Assembly: GCA_002329405.1 (NCBI GenBank)
Contig: DCTE01000163.1
Coordinates: 1 to 16,089, forward strand
From: Ruminococcaceae bacterium UBA1448
Lineage (GTDB): Bacteria; Bacillota; Clostridia; Oscillospirales; Ruminococcaceae
Direction: 5' to 3'
DNA length: 16,089 nt
Shown here: in pieces, positions 6,595 to 13,218 of the stretch
Position numbering within the stretch: position 1 is the stretch's first letter
Layout of the letters: each line of letters opens with the position of its first letter
Translations under genes and position numbers: made by a program
Notes under the pieces: generated by a model
What the model saw: only the letters and a program-made list of their open reading frames with translations
What the model was told of the DNA's origin: nothing
Databases searched by the model: none

Positions 6595-8805
6595 TCAAGG
6601 AGTCTGGCCAACTTGCCCCGTCTCTTCTCCGGTCGTAAGGTCAAAGACCCGTGTCTGCTGAGAGGTGATCAGGAAAAATTTCCCATCCTGGATATAGCCC
6701 TGCGCATTCTCATTTGCCGGATTTTCAACCGAAATCAACTGCTTCAGTCCATCCTTGCCGCTCTGATAAAGCTGACAGACATCCACGCCACCCTGCTGAT
6801 AAACCAGGAAGACCAAGCCGTTCCCAAGATATTCCAGAGAAATATCACTTTCATTGTATCCACCGGCAACCGGAATTGAAACCCTGTCAATCTCAACCCC
6901 AAGAAGCCCAAGCGTCAATGTCAGCTGGGTGTGCCCTTTCTGTCCTGTCAGACGGATAATATAATTGCCTTCACCGTGTACCGAGAACAGAGCTTCTTCT
7001 TCATCCGAGGCAACGGTTGCTTCGGACAGCTGAGACGGATTGGAAAGATTTAATTCATACACCTGTCCGTCATATCCATAAAGGGTGTAATAAAGGACAT
7101 TTCCATCAAAACGCACCGAACGGAGAATCGAATCTGTCAGAAGATTTTCGGCACTTCCCAACAACTTAAGCGAACGGTCGAAGATATACAAATGGGTATC
7201 ATTGCTGCTGCCATAGCTGGATGTCAGAATGCGCAGCGCACTGCCGTACTCATTGGGAGGAGTCAGATTGCTCAGAATACCATTGATGGTTACTTCCGGT
7301 GTAATCGTAAAATGTCCGGCAGCAAAAGTAATACCCGAAACCAGCGTCTGCATATTGCGGCTGTCCTCATGGAACAGGTAAAGCCCTGCCTCACCGACAA
7401 AGAAGCTCTTTCCACCGCCCTGAAGAATTTTAAAGTCCACTATCTCCTGCGGATTTTTGGAAGAATAGGAAGCGGCTACAATATAGCTGTCGGAAGAAGC
7501 CGACGAAATGCTGATGCTGTCGGCCGAAGGCATCGAAGCCTCACCATTCGCATAAAACAGCGGGATATAGCCGGCGGGATTGTTCTGCTGTACCGTCGTG
7601 TCAGGATAATACCGGCTGAATACCGACAGATATCCTCCCGTCATCACCGCACCCACCATCGTACCATCCTGCGCCGAAGCAGCGGTCAGTTTAGGACAAT
7701 CGGGAGTGGACACATCATAACAGCTCACTGCCGAAATGGTCTTTTTACCGTTTTCTCCTGAATAGGAAACCGTCCCGACGATAAACAGGCTGCCATTAGA
7801 ATAGAAACAGTCGGTAATCGCATAAGACGAAACACTCATACCGCTAAAGGACGGGGTTTCAAACTCAACATATATCTTTGTCAATTCCTTTCCCGTTGCA
7901 CTGCCTTCCAGCACGGAAACACTGCGGGAATTGAGGGAACTGACATAAAAACAGCTGCCATCGGTCGCAACAATCGTCTTTTCATCAGTCGACTGCAAGC
8001 CGTCAGAGCTGATACCTGCCGACAAAACTGCTGTTGTATACTGCTGTGTAGCATTTTCCGGGGTAGCTGCCTGCTGCAATGCACTGTAAACAGAAGCATA
8101 ATCTTCGCCGTTTCCGCTCGGAAGAGTCGTTGTCTGATTCGGGTCAACCGAAGCCGTTTTGTCCTCCTCCAGTGAGCCATTGGGCAGAAGCTGAGAACTG
8201 CCGCCATCCGACTGCCCGGTTTGTGTATCTGTGGTATCCTCCGCCGTTTCACCCTCCGGTTCCGATACCTCCTCAGAATTCATCTGATCTGTAGTACCGG
8301 AAGAATCAACAGGGGAAGAAGACGGGCTGCCGTTCTGCTGAACAGCACCGCCATTTCCAGCCGTTTGTGCATCCTCCGCTGGCAATCTGTCGGGTGTGGA
8401 CACAAAATCCTCTTCATCCGGCTGGGACGATGGTTCTTCCGACTGGTCCGGCTGCGTTTCCGGCAAAGACGGCTCAGATGTCTCCAGGCTGGAACCGCCT
8501 CCAGACGGTTCAGAAGCGACCGGAAGATCGCTGTTCAAATACTGTTCCACCGGCTGCCGTCCTGTCAGCAGAATCGCAACACAGGCACCCAATGCCACCG
8601 CCATGCCAGACATCGTCTTCCAGGTCGGAATACGCAATCTGAAACGGATACCTGCTTTTGCAGGCGGCGTATCTGGAAGGCGCTGCAAAATCATTTCCGG
8701 CTGCAGCGCCATCGGGACAGGGGTATCCTCTGCTTTTTCACGCAAAAGGCGGATAAACTCCTGTTGCTGTTCAGTTAATTCCGGCTGTTTTTTTGCCTGT
8801 TTCAC
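6595..8805 (-). CDS. Membrane-anchored beta-propeller protein, probable anti-sigma factor of the adjacent ECF sigma
   Basis: This 736-residue protein has three parts. A cytoplasmic N-terminus (1-62) contains PMALQPEMILQRL (31-43), resembling the 'vPesLsPEni..kL' motif of clostridial anti-sigma propeller proteins. One membrane helix follows (about 63-82). A low-complexity Ser/Glu/Pro/Gln/Asp linker (about 95-240) leads to a large extracytoplasmic region (245-736) of repeated beta-strand units resembling a beta-propeller, such as DGSCFYVSSLNSRSVSVL, DGNVLYYTLYGYDGQVYELN and DGKFFLITSQQTRVFDL. The GTG start at 8805 has AGGAGG 8 nt upstream. It starts 39 nt after the ECF sigma gene, the usual sigma/anti-sigma order. 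I infer that the N-terminus holds the sigma factor at the membrane and the propeller senses an external signal. The propeller family assignment is by pattern only. Confidence 0.8.
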   Translation of the reverse strand: MKQAKKQPELTEQQQEFIRLLREKAEDTPVPMALQPEMILQRLPDTPPAKAGIRFRLRIPTWKTMSGMAVALGACVAILLTGRQPVEQYLNSDLPVASEPSGGGSSLETSEPSLPETQPDQSEEPSSQPDEEDFVSTPDRLPAEDAQTAGNGGAVQQNGSPSSSPVDSSGTTDQMNSEEVSEPEGETAEDTTDTQTGQSDGGSSQLLPNGSLEEDKTASVDPNQTTTLPSGNGEDYASVYSALQQAATPENATQQYTTAVLSAGISSDGLQSTDEKTIVATDGSCFYVSSLNSRSVSVLEGSATGKELTKIYVEFETPSFSGMSVSSYAITDCFYSNGSLFIVGTVSYSGENGKKTISAVSCYDVSTPDCPKLTAASAQDGTMVGAVMTGGYLSVFSRYYPDTTVQQNNPAGYIPLFYANGEASMPSADSISISSASSDSYIVAASYSSKNPQEIVDFKILQGGGKSFFVGEAGLYLFHEDSRNMQTLVSGITFAAGHFTITPEVTINGILSNLTPPNEYGSALRILTSSYGSSNDTHLYIFDRSLKLLGSAENLLTDSILRSVRFDGNVLYYTLYGYDGQVYELNLSNPSQLSEATVASDEEEALFSVHGEGNYIIRLTGQKGHTQLTLTLGLLGVEIDRVSIPVAGGYNESDISLEYLGNGLVFLVYQQGGVDVCQLYQSGKDGLKQLISVENPANENAQGYIQDGKFFLITSQQTRVFDLTTGEETGQVGQTP

Positions 8806-8844
8806 AGGGGTACCCTCCTTTCTGCGTGATAAACGATATAATCA

Positions 8845-9360
8845 TTATTTCCCGCCGCCAAGCAAAGTCTTCAGCTTGGAAAGTGCTCTCGACTGTTTCG
8901 AGCGGACGGTATTACGGTTAATTTTCAGAATACTGCTGATCTCACTGCTGTCGTAGCCGCCAAAGACATTCATCGAAATAATCATTCTTTCCTCGTCGGA
9001 AAGGGTATCAAATGCACTTTTAAGCTCGACTGTCTCCTCACGGCCCTCAATCTGCAGATCCGTGATCTCATCCAGAGGGGTATAATGCCCCCGAACAGCA
9101 TATTCTTTCAGCTTGCGTTTACATTTTACCGATAAAATCTGGAACATCCAGGATTTAAAGGCATCTTCCGACCGAAGCCCGGATATGCCGGCGTAAGCGT
9201 CCATAACTGCATCACTTACAGCGTCCTTGGCATCCTCTTCATCCTTTAAAATATAATACGCGAACTTGTAAAGATCGGTATAAATTTCAGCATACAGCTG
9301 TCCAAAGGCCTGTTTGTCGCCTTTTTTTGCTGCTGCCACCAAATCGCGATGAACCGGCAC
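8845..9360 (-). CDS. ECF-type RNA polymerase sigma factor
   Basis: This is a 171-residue sigma-70 family factor with only regions 2 and 4. Region 2 spans about 18-88 (FGQLYAEIYTDLYKFAYYIL, EEDAKDAVSDAVMDAY, then the DAFKSWMFQILSVKCKRKL stretch that melts and reads the -10). Region 4 spans about 113-167, with a helix-turn-helix at SSEISSILKINRNTVRSKQSR that would read the -35 element. The GTG at 9360 is preceded by GAGGTGA, a seven-base match to the anti-Shine-Dalgarno complement. An in-frame GTG at 9444 would add 28 residues but lacks a comparable site. The gene is translated just before the beta-propeller membrane protein, its probable antagonist. The regulon cannot be read from this window. 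Confidence 0.9.
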   Translation of the reverse strand: MPVHRDLVAAAKKGDKQAFGQLYAEIYTDLYKFAYYILKDEEDAKDAVSDAVMDAYAGISGLRSEDAFKSWMFQILSVKCKRKLKEYAVRGHYTPLDEITDLQIEGREETVELKSAFDTLSDEERMIISMNVFGGYDSSEISSILKINRNTVRSKQSRALSKLKTLLGGGK

Positions 9361-9610
9361 ATCCTCACCTCGCTTTCCAGGTCTCAGATGAAGCCGAAGC
9401 GATATAAACCTTCTATGCGTATAATTTTCTTCTATTATACTCACAGTTTATCTCTCTCGTTTATATAGTGCCTCAATTTGCTTCATCTGTTGCATCGTTT
9501 GAAAAAAATTTTATCAAAGCTGAAATTTTTCAAAAACAGTATGACCAGGCAAAACAGTCTGTTCGATATCCGAAACAGAGCGGAAAATGTTTTACCAATA
9601 ACTGACACTT

Positions 9611-9639
9611 ATTATAACAGATGAAAGTGCATTTTGCAA
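9611..9639 (-). promoter_or_regulatory. Sigma-A type promoter of the ECF sigma/anti-sigma operon
   Basis: On the minus strand, TTGCAA (9639-9634) and TATAAT (9616-9611) have a 17-nt spacer. It gives a leader of about 240 nt before the GTG at 9360. A second TATAAT at 9439-9434 has no matching -35 and is treated as secondary. Confidence 0.65.
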
Positions 9640-9673
9640 ACAGGCAAATTAGAATATTTTTATAAGAAAAAAT

Positions 9674-9694
9674 ATTTTAGAATTTTTCTAAAAT
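9674..9694. promoter_or_regulatory. Inverted repeat resembling a PerR box upstream of rubrerythrin
   Basis: A 21-bp palindrome (attttagaa-ttt-ttctaaaat) ends 3 bp before the rubrerythrin -35. Its central 15 bp (9677-9691, TTAGAATTTTTCTAA) match the B. subtilis-type PerR consensus TTATAATnATTATAA at 11 of 14 informative positions. Rubrerythrins are known PerR targets in clostridia. A second inverted repeat (9653-9676) lies next to it. Confidence 0.5.
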
Positions 9695-9697
9695 CTC

Positions 9698-9726
9698 TTG
9701 ACAAAACAAAAAACATCGTTTATAAT
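9698..9726 (+). promoter_or_regulatory. Consensus sigma-A promoter of the rubrerythrin gene
   Basis: TTGACA (9698-9703) and TATAAT (9721-9726) are both perfect hexamers with a 17-nt spacer. Transcription should start near 9733, giving a leader of about 70 nt. The strength suggests high expression when not repressed. Confidence 0.9.
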
Positions 9727-9803
9727 GTAATCACAGCAAACCTGCTGAACTCAATCAGTCAAACAGCCATGAGGCTTTAAGTAACAGAAAGGATGTACCG
9801 AAT

Positions 9804-10352
9804 ATGAAAAAATTTGTTTGCAGCGTCTGTGGTTATGTTCATGAAGGCGAAACCGCTCCTGAAAAATGTCCCGTCTGCGGCGCTCCCGCTTCCAAGTTTG
9901 TTGAGCAGACCGAAAAAATGACCTGGGCTTCCGAACATGTTGTCGGCGTAGCACAGGGTGTTCCGCAGGATATCATCGACGATCTGCGCGCTAACTTCAA
10001 TGGCGAGTGCAGCGAGGTCGGTATGTACCTGGCAATGGCACGCGTTGCACATCGCGAAGGCTATCCTGAGATCGGCCTGTACTGGGAAAAGGCTGCTTAC
10101 GAAGAAGCAGAACATGCTGCAAAATTTGCTGAGCTGCTTGGCGAAGTCGTAACCGACTCCACCAAGAAAAACCTTGAGATGCGTGTTGAAGCTGAGAACG
10201 GCGCAACTGCCGGCAAGACCGATCTTGCAAAACGTGCAAAAGCGCTCAACCTCGACGCAATCCATGACACCGTACATGAGATGGCACGCGACGAAGCCCG
10301 CCATGGCAAAGCATTTGCCGGCCTGCTGGAAAGATACTTTGGCAATAAATAA
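9804..10352 (+). CDS. Reverse rubrerythrin (N-terminal rubredoxin plus diiron ferritin-like domain)
   Basis: This is a 182-residue cytoplasmic non-haem iron peroxidase that reduces hydrogen peroxide (and in some clostridia oxygen) with electrons from NADH via rubredoxin-type carriers. The rubredoxin Fe(SCys)4 site is at the N-terminus: CSVCG (Cys6, Cys9) and CPVCG (Cys22, Cys25). This is the reverse of classical rubrerythrin, where it is C-terminal. The ferritin-like domain follows with candidate diiron ligands Glu68/Glu71 (NGECSEVG), Glu100/Glu103/His104 (YEEAEHA), Glu131, and Glu164/His167 (DEARHG). The start is ATG with GAAAGGA about 11 nt upstream. The gene is monocistronic, with a consensus promoter and a terminator at 10368. 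Possible PerR control is inferred from the palindrome at 9674-9694. Confidence 0.95.
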   Translation: MKKFVCSVCGYVHEGETAPEKCPVCGAPASKFVEQTEKMTWASEHVVGVAQGVPQDIIDDLRANFNGECSEVGMYLAMARVAHREGYPEIGLYWEKAAYEEAEHAAKFAELLGEVVTDSTKKNLEMRVEAENGATAGKTDLAKRAKALNLDAIHDTVHEMARDEARHGKAFAGLLERYFGNK

Positions 10353-10367
10353 TTGATTGTTTTGCAT

Positions 10368-10403
10368 TCCGCAGAATGTCCGAGGGGCATTCTGCGGATT
10401 TTT
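10368..10403 (+). terminator. Intrinsic terminator of the rubrerythrin gene
   Basis: An 11-bp perfect stem (tccgcagaatg, 10368-10378; cattctgcgga, 10388-10398) with a 9-nt loop is followed by five T residues, starting 15 nt after the stop codon. Confidence 0.9.
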
Positions 10404-10424
10404 CGTTCCAAAACAAAAGAAAAT

Positions 10425-10458
10425 GCTGCTCCGGTTTTATCCAAAATCCCGGAGCAGC
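10425..10458 (-). terminator. Intrinsic terminator of the spoIIA operon
   Basis: On the minus strand a 10-bp stem (gctgctccgg/ccggagcagc) with a 14-nt loop lies just after the sigF stop and is followed by a T-rich tail (attttcttttgtttt). It faces the rubrerythrin terminator, so the two convergent units are insulated. Confidence 0.85.
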
Positions 10459-10465
10459 CCTAACC

Positions 10466-11179
10466 CTAACCCATTTTTTCGCGCATCTGCTGCAACAGCT
10501 TTTTTTCCCGTCTGGACACCTGCACCTGTGTCATGCCCAATATTGCCGCTGTCTCAACCTGCGTCTTCTCCCGAAAATACCGAAGGATAATTAGCTGGCG
10601 GTCTTTGGGGTCCAGTTCACCCAACAGCTGCTGTAAAGTCAGGCGGTCGGTCAGCATCTCTTCTGGGGACTGCACCGGCAGATCAATCTGGCTTCCCTCA
10701 TCGTCATCGTGATCGGCAGTCAGAGAAATGGCGGGAAGGCTGACCGACAGTGCCTCGCCGCAAAGGGCAACATCAATCTGTAAACTGCCGGCCAATTCCT
10801 CCAGTCTCGGTTCACGGCCAAGCTGTACGCTCATCCGTTCCTTTTCCCGCAAAACACGCAGCGAAAGTTCTTTAAGAGATCTGCTGACCTTAACTGTTCC
10901 GCCGTCCCGGAACAGCCGCTTCATTTCTCCGAGGATGACAGGCACGGCGTAAGTCGAAAATTTGAGCCCCCGTTCGGGTTCAAACCCATCCGCAGCTTTG
11001 AGCAGTCCGACACAGCCTGCACTGACCAGCTCCTCATACTCAATCCCGCGGCCTTTCAGCCGATGAGCCAGCGCATGAACCAATCCCATATTGGCCAGAA
11101 TAAACTGGTCCCGCTGTTCACGGTCGGAGCTGTCCTTGCCCTGCCGTATCTCCTCCTTGCCGGAATACTGCCCGGTCAT
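10466..11179 (-). CDS. sigF: RNA polymerase sporulation sigma factor SigF
   Basis: This is the first compartment-specific sporulation sigma factor, active in the forespore after asymmetric division; 237 residues, close to the usual 235-255. It carries the FILANMGLVHALAHRL element (26-40, the stretch near region 1.2/2.1 contacted in sporulation sigmas), region 2 with YEELVSAGCVGLLKAADGFEPERGLKFSTYAVPVILGEMKR, a region 3 segment, and region 4 with helix-turn-helix TQVETAAILGMTQVQVSRREKKLL. The ATG at 11179 overlaps the spoIIAB stop as ATGA, coupling its translation to its own anti-sigma factor. It is the last gene of the operon; spoVA genes, which follow it in some Bacilli, are absent and a terminator follows immediately. 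It should be held inactive by SpoIIAB until SpoIIAA is dephosphorylated. Confidence 0.95.
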   Translation of the reverse strand: MTGQYSGKEEIRQGKDSSDREQRDQFILANMGLVHALAHRLKGRGIEYEELVSAGCVGLLKAADGFEPERGLKFSTYAVPVILGEMKRLFRDGGTVKVSRSLKELSLRVLREKERMSVQLGREPRLEELAGSLQIDVALCGEALSVSLPAISLTADHDDDEGSQIDLPVQSPEEMLTDRLTLQQLLGELDPKDRQLIILRYFREKTQVETAAILGMTQVQVSRREKKLLQQMREKMG

Positions 11180-11628
11180 CCCTGAATGCTCTCCTCAGCC
11201 AGCGGGGACAGTACCCGCTGCATTGTAACGGTGGTACCCTTGCCAGGAGAAGAAGTCACCCGGACAGAATCCATAAAGGACTGCATGACCGAGAATCCCA
11301 GCCCGGAACGTTCTCCTTCCGGGTCGGTCGTATACAGCGGTTCCATTGCCTGTTCAATGTTTTCGATGCCGCAGCCGGTATCCCGTATGATGATCTGGAT
11401 TTTCCTGTCCTGATAAATTCGCGCGGTCAGCCGGACTTTACCGGCTGACTGACGGTATCCATGGACAATACTGTTGGTAACCGCTTCGCTGACTGCGGTT
11501 CGGATATCGCACAGTTCTTCTACGGTCGGGTCCAGCTGAGCAAAAAAGCCCGCTACTGCCGAACGGGCAAAGCCTTCGTTGACCGGCAGGCTGTCAAAGG
11601 TAAGGGTCATTGTGTTGGTCGCTTTCAT
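11176..11628 (-). CDS. spoIIAB: Anti-sigma F factor and serine kinase SpoIIAB
   Basis: This is a GHKL-type ATPase/serine kinase of 150 residues that binds and inhibits SigF and phosphorylates SpoIIAA. The Bergerat-fold motifs are all present: the N box SEAVTNSIVHGY (47-58, with Glu48 and Asn52), the G1 box DTGCGI (83-88), and the G2 region GERSGLGFSVMQSFMD (105-120). It starts at ATG 11628 with GAAAGGA about 10 nt upstream, 18 nt after the spoIIAA stop, and ends overlapping sigF by 4 nt. The gene order spoIIAA-spoIIAB-sigF is the conserved one. The last residues (SPLAEESIQG) form a short extra tail compared with the 146-residue B. subtilis protein. Confidence 0.95.
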   Translation of the reverse strand: MKATNTMTLTFDSLPVNEGFARSAVAGFFAQLDPTVEELCDIRTAVSEAVTNSIVHGYRQSAGKVRLTARIYQDRKIQIIIRDTGCGIENIEQAMEPLYTTDPEGERSGLGFSVMQSFMDSVRVTSSPGKGTTVTMQRVLSPLAEESIQG

Positions 11629-11646
11629 GTCGGATTCGTCCTTTCA

Positions 11647-12027
11647 TTATCTTTGTTGTCTGGGCGGCATACCGCCGGAATTTTTTCCAAAAATGGGGAG
11701 TTTATCCAGTCCACCCAACTGCATCAGCCGTTGGATACGGGGAGAAGCACCTGTCACCAGCAGTTCCCCGCCCATTGTCTGCATCAGGCGGTACCGTCCC
11801 ATCACCAGCCCAATTCCGCTTGAGTCCATAAAATTGACCCCTGAAAAGTCCAGCATCATGGTCTGAGGCAGGCAGCTTTCCGCCGCACGGTCAATCTGTT
11901 CCCGCACGACGGCAGCACCGGCCTGATCAATTTCACCTGATAGTCTGACATTTAGAATCTGTTCCTGACAGGAAGTGCTGCACCGGCAGCTGCCTGCTGT
12001 CACCGAACCGAATACATCCGTGTTCAT
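11647..12027 (-). CDS. spoIIAA: Anti-sigma F factor antagonist SpoIIAA
   Basis: This STAS-domain protein of 126 residues, when unphosphorylated, displaces SigF from SpoIIAB. The core is well conserved: LNVRLSGEIDQAGAAVVREQ (25-44), then MMLDFSGVNFMDSSGIGLVMGRY (57-79), with Ser70 the expected phosphorylation site by alignment to Ser58 of B. subtilis. The ATG at 12027 has AAAGGGGAA about 5 nt upstream; the frame is open further to 12135 without a ribosome site. Compared with the roughly 117-residue B. subtilis protein it has an N-terminal extension of about a dozen residues with three close cysteines (14, 16, 20) and a polar tail (SGGMPPRQQR). It is first in the operon, divergent from spo0A. 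Confidence 0.93.
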   Translation of the reverse strand: MNTDVFGSVTAGSCRCSTSCQEQILNVRLSGEIDQAGAAVVREQIDRAAESCLPQTMMLDFSGVNFMDSSGIGLVMGRYRLMQTMGGELLVTGASPRIQRLMQLGGLDKLPIFGKNSGGMPPRQQR

Positions 12028-12061
12028 GGCAATTCCCCTTTTTCTGTAATGTGATACCCTT

Positions 12062-12096
12062 ATTGTAGCGGACAAGCCGCGCACAGTCTGTCGAAA
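12062..12096 (-). promoter_or_regulatory. Spo0A-activated type promoter of the spoIIA operon
   Basis: On the minus strand, TTTCGACA (12096-12089, exact 0A box in reverse) is followed 21 nt later by the -10 TACAAT (12067-12062). This is the long-spacer arrangement known from the Spo0A-activated sigma-A promoters of B. subtilis such as spoIIG. It predicts a start near 12055 and a leader of about 28 nt. Confidence 0.55.
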
Positions 12097-12250
12097 CGAT
12101 GACCCAGATGTAAAAGCTTTTATGTAAAAATCCAAGGTGCCAGGTAACTATTGAATTATTTTATATCCTATCTATTATAAGATAAATAATTCTTAGATTT
12201 ACTAATATGTATCCTTACCGAATTTGAAAAAATTTTACTTTTCAGGCGTA

Positions 12251-12285
12251 TTTCGACATGTAGAAGAAAGTTTCGCGGTTAAAAT
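12251..12285 (+). promoter_or_regulatory. Spo0A-activated type promoter of spo0A (autoregulation)
   Basis: On the plus strand, TTTCGACA (12251-12258) is followed after 21 nt by TAAAAT (12280-12285). The layout is the same as in the divergent spoIIA promoter, down to the spacer length. The predicted leader is about 130 nt. Confidence 0.5.
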
Positions 12286-12420
12286 TATATTGACGATTTC
12301 TTTTTCAACGGTGAGCATCTGTCCTCATAGAATTTGCCGGGGATCTGCCGCTCATTGTTGGAAAAAAATTGTTCAAATATATTCAGCGTCGAAAAAACGA
12401 TTCACAGGAGGAACATCAAA

Positions 12421-13218
12421 ATGAACAGAAAAAAGATTTTACTCAGCGACGACATGATGGATTTTCGTAACAGCTGCAAAGAAAAATTGCAGGAAAAAGG
12501 TTATGAAGTGATCCTGCGCAAACGGGACGGTTTTGAAGTGTTGTCCGCTATCCAGGACGAACATCCTGACCTTGTCATTATGGACACCCAGCTGCGGCAT
12601 CTCGATGCAATCGCTGTCATCAATACCCTTAGTTCAGAAGGCGTACTTCCCTATTTTATTATTACATCTTCCTTTACCAACGAGTTTACTGAAAAAATGC
12701 TGACTCAGCTGCCCAACTGCCACATCATGCTCCGCCCGATTGCCGTTTCGGCACTGGTTGATCGGGTAGATGCCATCTGTTCGATGGAAGAAAGTGTCAG
12801 CCATCCCAGCTCTGCCGGTAATGAACAGCAGCAGGAAATCATCATCACCGACATTCTGCATCAGGTGGGTGTACCCGCGCACATCAAGGGCTACCACTAT
12901 CTGCGGCGGGCCATTTTGATTGCGCTCAACGACATGAAGGTCATTGACTCGGTTACAAAGGAACTGTATCCAGCGGTCGCCCGTTATTTTGAAACGACAC
13001 CTTCACGGGTGGAACGTGCCATCCGGCATGCGATCGAAGTCGCATGGGACCGCGGTGATGTTGATGTGCTCAACAGCTATTTCGGCTACACCATCCAGAA
13101 CACCCGCGGCAAACCCACCAACTCGGAATTTATCGCAATGATCGCCGACCGTATCCGTTTGAAATACGGCGACTGCAAATCTGTCCCTGATATGCCCGCA
13201 ATGCGTGGTGTACGCTAA
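12421..13218 (+). CDS. spo0A: Sporulation master response regulator Spo0A
   Basis: This transcription factor commits the cell to sporulation; 265 residues, normal length. The receiver domain (about 4-122) has the acidic pocket Asp10/Asp11, phosphoacceptor Asp55 (LVIMDTQL) and Thr82. However, the invariant receiver Lys before Pro is Arg105 (IMLRPI), and the usual M-P-x-x-D-G after the phosphoacceptor reads L-R-H-L-D-A. The effector domain (about 138-250) is strongly conserved: IITDILHQVGVPAHIKGYHY, the recognition helix in SRVERAIRHAIEVAW (195-209), and KPTNSEFIAMIADRIRLKY. The ATG at 12421 has AGGAGG 9 nt upstream; the open frame continues upstream without such a site. It is divergent from spoIIA. 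In many other Firmicutes spo0A follows spoIVB, which is not seen here. Confidence 0.96.
   Translation: MNRKKILLSDDMMDFRNSCKEKLQEKGYEVILRKRDGFEVLSAIQDEHPDLVIMDTQLRHLDAIAVINTLSSEGVLPYFIITSSFTNEFTEKMLTQLPNCHIMLRPIAVSALVDRVDAICSMEESVSHPSSAGNEQQQEIIITDILHQVGVPAHIKGYHYLRRAILIALNDMKVIDSVTKELYPAVARYFETTPSRVERAIRHAIEVAWDRGDVDVLNSYFGYTIQNTRGKPTNSEFIAMIADRIRLKYGDCKSVPDMPAMRGVR

Larger units (their letters stand above)
9445..9803. promoter_or_regulatory. Divergent intergenic control region between the ECF sigma and rubrerythrin genes
   Basis: This 359-nt gene-free stretch is AT-rich. It holds a minus-strand promoter (9611-9639), a plus-strand promoter (9698-9726), two overlapping inverted repeats between them (9653-9676 and 9674-9694), and an imperfect long inverted repeat at 9498-9535 in the sigma gene leader (tttgaaaaaaattt against aaatttttcaaa). 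A 15-codon open frame at 9448-9495 (minus) has no ribosome site. No RNA gene was recognised. Confidence 0.7.
12028..12420. promoter_or_regulatory. Divergent spoIIA/spo0A control region
   Basis: This 393-nt AT-rich region separates the spoIIA operon (minus) from spo0A (plus). It contains two exact TGTCGAAA 0A boxes, a third degenerate one in the spo0A leader (cgtcgaa, 12387-12393), a perfect 12-bp palindrome (taaaagctttta, 12111-12122), and a weak sigma-H-like pair on the minus strand (AGGATAC at 12215-12209 and GAAT at 12192-12189, 16 nt apart, slightly longer than usual). No coding potential with a ribosome site was seen. Confidence 0.75.

Noticed and set aside
7192..8956. Several plus-strand open frames of 90-190 codons over the beta-propeller and sigma genes
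   Set aside because: All are antisense to well-supported coding sequence with good starts, are rich in Arg/His/Cys as expected of shadow frames, and have no domain signal.
9448..9495. 15-codon minus-strand open frame in the leader of the ECF sigma gene
   Set aside because: It has an ATG and a stop but no ribosome site upstream; it could occur by chance.
9777..10444. Minus-strand open frames over the rubrerythrin gene
   Set aside because: The plus-strand frame has two rubredoxin Cys pairs, diiron ligands, a promoter and a terminator; the antisense frames have none.
10461..10472. Two copies of taaccc, resembling telomere repeats
   Set aside because: Only two copies, overlapping the sigF stop region in a bacterial context; considered chance.
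12324..12336. GAATTT near 12331 as a sigma-H -10 for spo0A
   Set aside because: No convincing AGGA-type -35 at the right distance; the 0A-box/TAAAAT pair is better supported.
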